From NCBI GenBank assembly GCA_030038645.1, contig JASHSR010000198.1:1-19014 (forward strand): a DNA stretch of 19,014 nt, in the 5' to 3' direction. Origin of the DNA: Gammaproteobacteria bacterium. Its GTDB lineage: Bacteria; Pseudomonadota; Gammaproteobacteria; Steroidobacterales; Steroidobacteraceae. Positions 6,887-13,957 of the stretch are shown piece by piece. The notes below the pieces were generated by a model. The model did no database searches. It was not told the origin of the DNA and worked only from the letters and a program-made list of their open reading frames with translations. How positions within the stretch are numbered: position 1 is the stretch's first letter; every line of letters begins with the position of its first letter. A program made the position numbers and the translations under genes.

Positions 6887-8149
6887 ATGACCGCATCCGC
6901 GCCGCTCACAACGCTTCCCTCGCTCACGCCCGAGCAGGCCGAGCACTCGGCGCGCGTCGAGGCTTTGATCCGGCGGCGCATCGCAGAGGCCGGCGGATGG
7001 ATCGACTTCGAGACCTTCATGGAGCTCGCGCTCTATGCGCCCGGGCTCGGGTACTACAGCGCCGGCAGCGCGAAGCTCGGCGGCGCCGGCGATTTCGTGA
7101 CCGCCCCGGAGATCTCGGAGCTCTTCAGCCGCTGCGTCGCGCACCAGTGCGCCGAGATCCTCGCGGGGCTCGGCGGAGGGGACATCGTCGAGTTCGGCGC
7201 GGGGTCGGGCCGCATGGCCGCCGCCGTGCTGCGGGCGCTCGAGGCGCTCGGCGCGCTCCCGGGACGCTACGCCATCCTCGAGGTGAGCGCCGATCTCAGG
7301 GCTCGGCAGGTCGAGCGCATCGCCCCATTGCCCGAGGCACTCAGGGCGCGCGTGATGTGGCTCGACCGCTGGCCCGCGCAGCCCGTGCGCGGCGTGGTCC
7401 TCGCCAACGAGGTGCTCGATGCGCTTCCCTGCCAGCGATTCGTTCTGAGGCCGAGCGGCATCCGGGCGCTCGGTGTGGGCGTCGCGCCGGACGGCGCGGT
7501 CGCCGAGCCTGCCGCATCCGGCCGGCCACCGGATGCGCGCTTCGCGACGCTCGAGCCGCCCGACGGCGGCCGACTCGTTGCGCTCGAGCGCCCGGCCGAT
7601 GCCCGGCTCGCCGTAGCGTGCGAGGCGATCTTGCGCAGCCTGCCCGGCCCGCTGCCCGAGGGCTACCGCTCCGAGCTCTGTCTGCGGGTCGAGCCGTGGG
7701 TGCGGGGCGTCGCGGACTTCCTCGAGCGCGGCGCGCTTCTGGTCCTCGATTACGGCCTGCCGCGCGCTCACTACTATCATCCCGAGCGCGCCGAGGGCAC
7801 GCTGCGCTGCCACTTCAAGCAGCGCGCGCACGACGATCCGCTCGTCCACGTCGGCGTGCAGGACATCACCGCGTGGGTGGATTTCACGCGCGTCGCCGAG
7901 GCCGCGGACGCCGCGGGGCTCGAGGTGCTCGGATTTGCGACGCAGGCCGCCTTTCTGCTCGGCACCGGCATCGAGGCGCTCCTCGCCGAGCCGCACGATC
8001 CTGCCGCGCAGGCCCGCGCCGCGAGCGAGGCGCGCCGGCTGCTGCTGCCGGGCGAGATGGGCGAGGCATTCAAAGTCATGGCGCTCGGGCGCGGGTGCCC
8101 GCAGCCCCTCCGTGGGTTCGCCCATCAGGATCTGCGCGCGTCGCTGTAG
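6887..8149 (+). CDS. MidA/NDUFAF7-family SAM-dependent methyltransferase
   Basis: This is a class I methyltransferase of the family that includes mitochondrial NDUFAF7, which methylates an arginine of a complex I subunit. The bacterial substrate is unknown. The 420-residue protein has the conserved N-terminal block FMELALYAPGLGYYSAG (44-60) and GDFVTAPEISELF (68-80). The SAM-binding EFGAGSGRMA (102-111) and the family signature NEVLDALP (174-181) follow. LLVLDYGLPRAHYYHPER is in the C-terminal half. Length is typical. Its start lies 11 bp from the divergent pteridine reductase start, and its stop overlaps the cca stop by 25 bp. Its presence in the same window as nuoF and an NDUFA9-like protein is suggestive. 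Confidence 0.88.
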   Translation: MTASAPLTTLPSLTPEQAEHSARVEALIRRRIAEAGGWIDFETFMELALYAPGLGYYSAGSAKLGGAGDFVTAPEISELFSRCVAHQCAEILAGLGGGDIVEFGAGSGRMAAAVLRALEALGALPGRYAILEVSADLRARQVERIAPLPEALRARVMWLDRWPAQPVRGVVLANEVLDALPCQRFVLRPSGIRALGVGVAPDGAVAEPAASGRPPDARFATLEPPDGGRLVALERPADARLAVACEAILRSLPGPLPEGYRSELCLRVEPWVRGVADFLERGALLVLDYGLPRAHYYHPERAEGTLRCHFKQRAHDDPLVHVGVQDITAWVDFTRVAEAADAAGLEVLGFATQAAFLLGTGIEALLAEPHDPAAQARAASEARRLLLPGEMGEAFKVMALGRGCPQPLRGFAHQDLRASL

Positions 8150-9366
8150 CGACCCTTCAGCGCCGTGAGCGTGGCGAGGCGCTTCTCGCGGATTCTCGCG
8201 CCGAGGGCAGGTCCTTTCAGGTCGCGGCGCTCTTCCTCCGAGAGCGACACGAGCGCGGCTTCCTCGCGGGCGCGGCGCAGGTACTCGGCCTGCGGATAAG
8301 GCTGGCCCTCGAGCCCTGCGCGCCCGCGCGCATCCGCCTCGCAGGCGAGAAGCAGATCGGTGAAGCGCTCCGGCCTGCGAAAGGCGTCGGTCGCCTCGAG
8401 CAGCTTGAGCACGGTCGCGGGCTTCAGCTCGAGCGCTCGATGGACGCTCGTGTGGTGACGGGCAGCGAGCACCGCGAGCTCGCGATGCTCGTTCGGCGCC
8501 TTCAAGCGCAGCGACAGCGCCTCGATGAGCGGGACGCCCGCCTCCTCGTGCCCGTGATGGCTCGGCCAGCGCTCGCGCGGCGTCAGCGCCTTGCCGAGAT
8601 CGTGCACGAGCGCGGCGAAGCGGACCGCGGTGGAGGCGCCGCTTTGCGCGGCATACCGCAGCGCGAGCAGAACGTGGACGCCGGTGTCGATCTCCGGATG
8701 CCACTGCGCCGGCTGCGGCACGCCGAACAGGGCATCGATCTCGGGGAAGATGCAGGCGAGCGCGCCACAGCTCCTCAGCACCTCGAAGAACACCTCCGGC
8801 CGCGGCTCGGAGAGGGCGCGCTCGGTCTCCTGCCAGACCCGCTCCGCGACGAGCGCGCGGACCTCGCCCGACTGCACCATCCGCGCCATGAGCGCCGTCG
8901 TCTCCGGCGCGACCGTGAAGCCGAGCGAAGCGAAGCGCGCGGCGAAGCGCGCGACGCGCAGGATCCGCACCGGGTCCTCGACGAACGCCTCCGACACGTG
9001 CCGGAGCACGCGCGCGTCGAGGTCGCGGCGGCCGCCGTACGGATCGACGATCTCGCCCGACTCGCTCTCGGCCATCGCGTTGATGGTGAGGTCGCGACGC
9101 CTCAAGTCCTCCTCGAGCGTGACATCCGGCGAGAACTCCGTGGTGAAGCCGCGGTACCCGGGCGCCACCTTGCGCTCGAGGCGCGCGAGCGCGTACTCCT
9201 CGTGCGTTTGCGGATGCAGAAATACGGGGAATTCGCGCCCGACCGGCGTGAACCCGCGCGCGGTGAGCTCGGCGGGCTCGGCGCCGACCACGACCCAGTC
9301 GCGCTCGTGGACCGGACGGCCGAGCAGCCGGTCACGCAAGGCGCCGCCCACCAAGTACACTTGCAT
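8125..9366 (-). CDS. cca: CCA tRNA nucleotidyltransferase with HD domain
   Basis: Cca adds or repairs the 3' CCA end of tRNAs using CTP and ATP without a template. The 413-residue protein aligns throughout with E. coli Cca. It has VGGALRDRLLGR at the N-terminus, ERDWVVVG (21-28), RRDLTINAMA (templating/motif B region), EDPVRILRVARFAARF and a C-terminal HD domain with VHDLGK. The first of the two catalytic acidic residues (D21 in E. coli) is Glu here and D23 is kept. This conservative change is probably tolerated. The HD domain suggests the phosphatase/phosphodiesterase activity of the gammaproteobacterial type. The start is only 6 bp from the divergent peptidase start. Confidence 0.96.
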   Translation of the reverse strand: MQVYLVGGALRDRLLGRPVHERDWVVVGAEPAELTARGFTPVGREFPVFLHPQTHEEYALARLERKVAPGYRGFTTEFSPDVTLEEDLRRRDLTINAMAESESGEIVDPYGGRRDLDARVLRHVSEAFVEDPVRILRVARFAARFASLGFTVAPETTALMARMVQSGEVRALVAERVWQETERALSEPRPEVFFEVLRSCGALACIFPEIDALFGVPQPAQWHPEIDTGVHVLLALRYAAQSGASTAVRFAALVHDLGKALTPRERWPSHHGHEEAGVPLIEALSLRLKAPNEHRELAVLAARHHTSVHRALELKPATVLKLLEATDAFRRPERFTDLLLACEADARGRAGLEGQPYPQAEYLRRAREEAALVSLSEEERRDLKGPALGARIREKRLATLTALKGRYSDARRS

Positions 9367-9372
9367 GCCCGC

Positions 9373-10461
9373 ATGTTAACCGAGAGTCGGTCAGCTCAGA
9401 TCCGGATTCTGCTCGCGAGCCTCTTCCTTGCGCTCACATCCGGCTGCGGCACGATGTATCTGCTTCAGGCCGCCCACGGCGAGGCGCAGGTGCTCGATCG
9501 GCGCCGGCCGATCGCGAAGGTCATCAAGAGCCCCGAGACGCCGCAGTCGCTGCGCGCGACGCTCGAGCAGGTGCGGGAAGCCCGCGACTTCGCGACGCAG
9601 GTGCTCGGTCTGCCGAACAACCGCAGCTATCGCACGTACTCCAACATCGGCCGGCCATACGTCGTCTGGAACGTGATCGCAGCGCCCGAGTTCTCCGTGG
9701 AGCCGGAGCATTGGTGCTTCCCGATCGCCGGCTGCGTCGCCTACCGCGGGTACTTCAGCGAAAAGAAGGCGCGCGAGTTCGCCGCGCGCCTGAAGGCTCG
9801 AGGCGATGACGTGGTCGTCGAGGGCGTGCCGGCCTACTCGACGCTCGGCCGATTCGCAGATCCGGTGATGAGCACGATGCTTCCGTACGGCGATGTCGAG
9901 CTCGCGTCCATCATCTTCCATGAGCTCACTCACCAGCTCCTGTACGTGAAGGACGACTCCTCCTTCAATGAGGCGTTCGCGACGACGGTAGAGCGGGAGG
10001 GGGTCAGGCGCTGGCTGCTCTATCAGGGGCGGCTCGCCGATCTCGCGCGCTACGAGCGGGAGGACGTGCTCGATCTGCAGTACGTCCGGCTCTTCCGTCG
10101 CGCGCGGGCCGCCCTGAGGAAGCTCTACGCCTCGGGCTTGCCGCCGCCCGAGATGCGCGAGCGCAAGCGCGCCGCCTTCGCGGCGCTCGCATCGCAGATG
10201 AGGCAGCTGCAGCGTCGGGCGAAGGGGGCGTCCCCTTACGAGGACTGGCTCGAGGCAGGCCTCAACAACGCCGACCTCGCTTCCGTCGCGACCTACTACG
10301 ACTGCTTGCCGGGATTTCAGCGCCTTCTGCAGGACGACGAGGGAGATCTGCGGCGCTTCTACTCGGACGTGCGCGACCTCGCGCGCGAGCCGAAGGCCGA
10401 GCGCGACGCCGCCGTGTGCGGCGCTCCAAGCGTCGAGGGCGAATCCGCGGAGGGTGACTAG
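9373..10461 (+). CDS. Putative lipoprotein aminopeptidase (zinc metallopeptidase, PF10023-like)
   Basis: A predicted membrane-anchored zinc peptidase of 362 residues. The N-terminus has a hydrophobic signal segment ending in a lipobox-like TSGC, with C25 the likely lipidated residue. The metal site HELTHQ gives H183, E184 and H187. A downstream FNEAFATTVE supplies a likely third ligand, E200. These features and the overall layout match the family annotated as putative aminopeptidase, whose substrate is unproven. The first ATG after the divergent cca start was chosen because it is followed at once by the signal peptide. The same frame stays open for 2.6 kb upstream, but that part is antisense or out of frame to real genes. 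An 8-bp tandem duplication covers its stop codon. Confidence 0.82.
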   Translation: MLTESRSAQIRILLASLFLALTSGCGTMYLLQAAHGEAQVLDRRRPIAKVIKSPETPQSLRATLEQVREARDFATQVLGLPNNRSYRTYSNIGRPYVVWNVIAAPEFSVEPEHWCFPIAGCVAYRGYFSEKKAREFAARLKARGDDVVVEGVPAYSTLGRFADPVMSTMLPYGDVELASIIFHELTHQLLYVKDDSSFNEAFATTVEREGVRRWLLYQGRLADLARYEREDVLDLQYVRLFRRARAALRKLYASGLPPPEMRERKRAAFAALASQMRQLQRRAKGASPYEDWLEAGLNNADLASVATYYDCLPGFQRLLQDDEGDLRRFYSDVRDLAREPKAERDAAVCGAPSVEGESAEGD

Positions 10462-10468
10462 GTGACTA
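10453..10468 (+). repeat. 8-bp tandem duplication at peptidase stop codon
   Basis: GGTGACTA occurs twice in direct succession (10453-10460 and 10461-10468), and the peptidase stop TAG spans the join. It could be a slippage product or a footprint of an excised element. Confidence 0.5.
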
Positions 10469-10472
10469 GCGA

Positions 10473-10494
10473 AGCGGACGTGCTTCGGTCCGCT
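10473..10494 (+). terminator. Stem-loop after the peptidase gene, possible terminator
   Basis: AGCGGAC (10473-10479) pairs perfectly with GTCCGCT (10488-10494) around an 8-nt loop. It begins 12 bp after the stop codon. No T-run follows, so intrinsic termination is doubtful. Confidence 0.25.
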
Positions 10495-10574
10495 CGAGGC
10501 TGATCTCCGCGTAAGCGATTGATTCCAAAGAGACTGCGTCACGAGAGCGGTTGGCGTCCAAAAGTCTAATAAAT

Positions 10575-10603
10575 TGATCGTCCATAATATTGACTATATA
10601 CAT
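10575..10603 (+). promoter_or_regulatory. AT-rich promoter and possible operator of the MarR gene
   Basis: The 163-bp gap ends in a markedly AT-rich stretch. TTGATC (10575-10580) and TATACA (10598-10603) are 17 bp apart and would start transcription about 15 nt before the MarR ATG. An imperfect inverted repeat, CTAT-N4-ATAG (10595-10606), overlaps the -10 box. It is a candidate autorepression site, since MarR proteins usually repress their own genes through palindromes. Alternative boxes TTGACT (10591) and TAGCCT (10614) would give a nearly leaderless message. Confidence 0.4.
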
Positions 10604-10624
10604 AGCGGCGGCTAGCCTACACGC

Positions 10625-11101
10625 ATGAATCAAACTCACGAGCCAAAGCAGCCCGTCAGCTTGGCAGCGCTAATGAGAGTCGCACGCACCACTTATGTCT
10701 TGGCCGTCCGCGCGGCACTGGGAGAGTCAGGCTTCGACGACGTTCCGCGTGATGGCGTGTTTGCGATGTCGGCGATCGACCGCTCCGACATCTCAGCACG
10801 CGACCTGGTGCGCAGGATGGGTGTCTCCAAGCAGTCGGTCAGTCAGCTTCTCGACACCTTGGTCTTACGCGGATACGTGGAGCGATCAATCGATCCGCTC
10901 GATCGACGTCGAATGAGACTGGCGCTCAGCGAGCGCGGCGCGAGAGTGGCGTCCCTCTGTCGGGACGCGGTCGATCGCGTTGAGCAGCGAGTCGTAGAGG
11001 CCGTGGGCGCCGCATGTGTCGAGCACACGCGCACGACGCTCACGGCGCTCATAGAGTTGGCGGCCGAGCTGCAGCCGGGAGCGCAGCCCGAGGCTCGGTG
11101 A
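10625..11101 (+). CDS. MarR-family transcriptional regulator
   Basis: A 158-residue winged-helix protein expected to act as a dimeric ligand-responsive repressor. The winged helix-turn-helix runs from about residue 45 to 105. The likely recognition helix is VSKQSVSQLLDTLV (67-80). The wing is marked by DPLDRRRMRLALSERG (90-105), the MarR DxRxxR-type pattern. Helices before and after it would form the dimer interface. No ligand can be named. The gene has visibly lower GC and less biased codons than its neighbours (for example early AAT, CAA, ACT, CTA, AGA codons), a possible sign of transfer. A VOC-fold gene follows 56 bp downstream on the same strand and is the obvious candidate target. Confidence 0.88.
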   Translation: MNQTHEPKQPVSLAALMRVARTTYVLAVRAALGESGFDDVPRDGVFAMSAIDRSDISARDLVRRMGVSKQSVSQLLDTLVLRGYVERSIDPLDRRRMRLALSERGARVASLCRDAVDRVEQRVVEAVGAACVEHTRTTLTALIELAAELQPGAQPEAR

Positions 11102-11148
11102 CATCCCTTCGGCGCGCGTGATGCCCGCTCGTCGATGTCCTTGACGCT

Positions 11149-11153
11149 GGAGG
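11149..11153 (+). promoter_or_regulatory. Ribosome-binding site fixing a GTG start for the VOC gene
   Basis: A perfect GGAGG ends 4 nt before the GTG at 11158. No in-frame ATG offers a better start, so this site decides the start codon. Confidence 0.6.
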
Positions 11154-11157
11154 CTCT

Positions 11158-11568
11158 GTGCCACGCGCACCCACATCCAACCCCAAGCAATTTGTGCAAG
11201 GCTGCCCGGTGCTCCACGTTCCCGACGTCGTCGTCGCCGCCACGTTCTTTCGTGACGTGCTGGGATTTCAATGGGATTTCGGTGACGATGCCTACGCAGT
11301 CGTTTGGCGGGACAACTCGGCGGTCCACCTCTGTCGGGGATCGGCGCTCCCCATCGGCGTTCACCTGTTTCAGTGGCTCCAGGACGTCGATGCTTATCAT
11401 GCCGAGATCGTACCGCGGGGCGCCAACGTCACGGTTCCGCTCCAGGATACGCCGTACGGGCTGAGAGAGTTCGCCGTGCAGACGCCGACTGGTGTGAGCA
11501 TTGTGTTTGGGCAGGACATTCATCGTGACGGCAACGAGGACCTCAGCCGCTCGCAGGCCACGACGTGA
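11158..11568 (+). CDS. VOC-superfamily (glyoxalase/bleomycin-resistance fold) protein
   Basis: A 136-residue protein with the two βαβββ modules of the VOC fold. The first starts at CPVLHVPDVVVAATFFRDVLGF (16-37), the second at GVHLFQWLQDVDAYHAEI (67-84). It ends with FAVQTPTGVSIVFGQD. Candidate metal or ligand residues are H20, H57, H69 and E104. Whether it is an enzyme or a drug-binding protein cannot be told from sequence. It most resembles the bleomycin-resistance/dioxygenase-type branch. Pairing with a MarR regulator suggests response to a toxic small molecule. It starts with GTG behind a perfect GGAGG. Its stop overlaps a possible GTG start of nuoF by 4 bp (GTGA), so the two may be co-expressed. 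Confidence 0.78.
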   Translation: MPRAPTSNPKQFVQGCPVLHVPDVVVAATFFRDVLGFQWDFGDDAYAVVWRDNSAVHLCRGSALPIGVHLFQWLQDVDAYHAEIVPRGANVTVPLQDTPYGLREFAVQTPTGVSIVFGQDIHRDGNEDLSRSQATT

Positions 11569-11597
11569 CGGATGCTCTCGAGAGGCATCGGGACAAG

Positions 11598-12917
11598 ATG
11601 AATCTCACGGTGTTCGAGCCGCTGAAGCTCGAGCGGCCGTGGACCCTCGCTACCTACCGCACGATCGGCGGGTACGACGCCTGGGAAAGGATCCTGCGCG
11701 AGAAGCCGCCGCGCGAGCAGATCGTCGAGGCGGTGAAGGCCTCGGGGCTGCGCGGCCGCGGTGGCGCGGCGTTTCCGACCGGCCTCAAGTGGAGCTCCAT
11801 GCCGCGCAACGCCCCAATGCAGAAGTACGTCGTCTGCAACTCGGACGAGAGCGAGCCCGGCACGTGCCACGACCGCGACATCTTGAGATTCAATCCCCAC
11901 TCCCTCATCGAGGGCATGGCGATCGGTGGCTACGCCATGGGCGCGACCGTCGGATACAACTACATCCGCGGCGAGTTCCTCGGAGAGCCCGTGCCGCGGT
12001 TCGAGGCGGCGCTCGAGGAAGCCTACGCCGTGGGGCTGCTCGGCAAGAACGTGAAGGGCTCCGGCATCGACTTCGACCTGCACACCTTCGTCGGAGCGGG
12101 AGCCTACATCTGCGGAGAGGAGACGGGACTTCTCGAGTCCCTCGAGGGCAAGCCGGGCAAGCCGCGCTTCAAGCCGCCGCTCCCATTCCTCTCCGGGCTC
12201 TATGAAGCGCCGACGACGATCAACAACACGCAGAGCTACGCCTCGGTGCCGACGATCCTGCGCAAGGGCCCCGAGTGGTTCGCCTCGCTCGGCCCAAAGA
12301 ACTCTGGGGGCACCGTCATCTTCTCCGTGTCGGGACACGTCGCGAAGCCTGCGAATCTCGAGCTGCCCCTCGGGACTCCGTTCGCCGATCTGCTCGCGCT
12401 CGCAGGCGGGGTCTGGAAGGGGCGCAAGCTCAAGGCCGTGATTCCCGGCGGGGCATCGCAGCCCGTCGTGCCGGGTGAGAAGATGATGACCGTCAACATG
12501 GACTACGACTCGCTGCGCGCCGCGGGCTCGGGGATCGGCTCCGCCGCGGTCATCGTCATGGACGAGACGACGTGCATGGTGCGCACGCTCGAGCGCATCT
12601 CACGGTTCTTCATGTCCGAGTCCTGCGGGCAGTGCACGCCGTGCCGCGAGGGCACTGGCTGGCTCAACCGCATGCTGACGCGCATCCTCGCCGGCCAAGC
12701 CCGCCGCGATGAGCTCGGGCTGCTGGTCGATGTCGCGAGCCACATCGAGGGCCATACGATCTGCGGACTCGCGGATGCCGCGGCGTGGCCGGTGCAGAGC
12801 TTCATCAAGCATTACCGCCACGAGTTCGAGTACATGATCGACCACGGCGGCCGCAGCGTCGTCGAATCGGCCGATCGGCTGCCGTGGAATCCATCTCTGG
12901 TCGGAGCGCTCGGCTGA
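11598..12917 (+). CDS. nuoF: NADH-quinone oxidoreductase subunit F (NuoF-like), stand-alone
   Basis: NuoF binds NADH and FMN and carries iron-sulfur cluster N3 in the peripheral arm of complex I. The 439-residue protein has the FMN loop GLRGRGGAAFPTGLKW (50-65), NSDESEPGT (81-89) and GAGAYICGEETGLLESLEG (166-184). The N3 ligands are C343, C346, C349 (CGQCTPC) and C389. The ATG at 11598 was chosen because MNLTVFEPLKLERPWTL fits family N-termini, with AGAGG 12 nt upstream. A GTG at 11565 overlapping the VOC stop adds 11 residues. It deviates from the usual motifs: GGAA where GGAG is typical, CHDR where a Lys is typical before DR, and CGLADAAAWP where CALGDAAAWP is typical. No nuoE, nuoG or other complex I gene adjoins it. 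Confidence 0.9.
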   Translation: MNLTVFEPLKLERPWTLATYRTIGGYDAWERILREKPPREQIVEAVKASGLRGRGGAAFPTGLKWSSMPRNAPMQKYVVCNSDESEPGTCHDRDILRFNPHSLIEGMAIGGYAMGATVGYNYIRGEFLGEPVPRFEAALEEAYAVGLLGKNVKGSGIDFDLHTFVGAGAYICGEETGLLESLEGKPGKPRFKPPLPFLSGLYEAPTTINNTQSYASVPTILRKGPEWFASLGPKNSGGTVIFSVSGHVAKPANLELPLGTPFADLLALAGGVWKGRKLKAVIPGGASQPVVPGEKMMTVNMDYDSLRAAGSGIGSAAVIVMDETTCMVRTLERISRFFMSESCGQCTPCREGTGWLNRMLTRILAGQARRDELGLLVDVASHIEGHTICGLADAAAWPVQSFIKHYRHEFEYMIDHGGRSVVESADRLPWNPSLVGALG

Positions 12918-12971
12918 TCCGCCGCCAGGTGCAGAGGGCCGGCCGCGCGCCCGTAGGCGAGATCACATGCC

Positions 12972-13934
12972 TCAGCGCTCGCCTGCCCTCAGGCGGTCGA
13001 GGCGCGCGGGAAGGGACTCGTTGCCGAGATAGGTCGGCAGGATTGCGGCCATGCGCTGCGGCTCGATGCCGAGGCGAGCGAAGCCGCTCTCGCGGCAGAC
13101 GTTGTCGACGGTGAGCGAGCGAAAGTTGTCGAGCGAGAAGGGCTTGCCGGGCACGAGTCCGAGCACGAGCGCTTGCAGCCGCGCAAGGAAGTCCGGCAGC
13201 GCGAGGATGCGGCACTTCACTGCCGCCGCCGCCGCCGTGGCGCGCACGATCTGCTCGAGCGTGAGGATGTCCGGCCCGCAGAGCTCGTAAGTCTGCCCGA
13301 ACGTCGAGCGATCGCTCAACGCGCGCACGAATGCGCCGGCGACATCGTCCACGTACACCGGCGCAAATCTTGCGTGCGCCCGCGCGAGCGGAAGCACGAA
13401 GCCCGACAGGCGCAGCAGCCGCAGGAAGCGGTTCGTGAGCGAGTCTCCCGGCCCGAAGATCACGGACGGCCGGAAGATGGTGAAATGGAGATCGCGCGCC
13501 GCGCCGCGCACCCGCTCCTCGGCTTGGCCCTTGCTGCGCAGATACCGGCTCGGCGCGCCCTCCGCGTCGGCGCCGAGCGCGCTCATGTGCAGCAGGCGCG
13601 GCACCTGGGCGATCCGCGCCTCCTCGATGAGCCTCGCGACGAGCTCGACGTGCACGTCCCGGAAGCGGGCGCCGGGCCGCTCGTTGAGAATGCCGACGAG
13701 ATTGATCGCCGCATCCATGCCGGCGAGCAGCTCCCCGAGCACGCGCGGCTCGTGGATGTTGACGGCCGCGAGCTCCACGGTCGGCAAGACGCTGAGATGC
13801 TGGCCGTGCGAGAGGGCTCGAGTGGGCACGCGCACCCAGTGCCCGGCCGCCGCGAGCTGCGAGACGAGCTCGCTGCCGACGAAGCCCGTGCCGCCGAGCA
13901 CGCAGATCTTCAGCCGCGGCGTGGCGAACTGCAC
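12972..13934 (-). CDS. Complex I NDUFA9-like NAD(P)-binding epimerase-family protein
   Basis: An atypical extended SDR of about 320 residues, similar to the NDUFA9 accessory subunit of mitochondrial complex I and bacterial relatives of unknown function. The Rossmann motif is VLGGTGFVG (12-20), followed by INLVGIL and HMSALGADA. YLRSK carries Y131 and K135, and FRPSVIFGPGD follows. The frame is open to 14039, but that part overlaps the protease gene. I chose the GTG at 13934; a GTG at 13952 is nearly as good. Neither has a well-spaced ribosome-binding site. It follows the DegP-like gene by 23 bp and is probably co-transcribed with it. It converges on nuoF with 54 bp between stops. Substrate is unknown, and a link to complex I is inferred from family and position. 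Confidence 0.82.
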   Translation of the reverse strand: MQFATPRLKICVLGGTGFVGSELVSQLAAAGHWVRVPTRALSHGQHLSVLPTVELAAVNIHEPRVLGELLAGMDAAINLVGILNERPGARFRDVHVELVARLIEEARIAQVPRLLHMSALGADAEGAPSRYLRSKGQAEERVRGAARDLHFTIFRPSVIFGPGDSLTNRFLRLLRLSGFVLPLARAHARFAPVYVDDVAGAFVRALSDRSTFGQTYELCGPDILTLEQIVRATAAAAAVKCRILALPDFLARLQALVLGLVPGKPFSLDNFRSLTVDNVCRESGFARLGIEPQRMAAILPTYLGNESLPARLDRLRAGER

Positions 13935-13957
13935 GGCTCCCGAGGGCTCCACGCCGG

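Noticed and set aside
6821..8704. Long minus-strand open frame opposite the midA-type gene
   Set aside because: It covers a well-supported methyltransferase and part of cca in a different frame, and shows only Arg/Ala/Gly-rich composition.
6757..9372. Very long plus-strand open frame leading into the peptidase gene
   Set aside because: It is antisense to the pteridine reductase and cca genes and out of frame with the midA-type gene. The translation is Arg/Ala-rich with no recognisable domain until the signal peptide at 9373. Long open shadows are expected at this GC content.
12918..12971. Bidirectional terminator between nuoF and the NDUFA9-like gene
   Set aside because: Only a 4-bp GGGC/GCCC pairing is visible, with no T-run on either strand.
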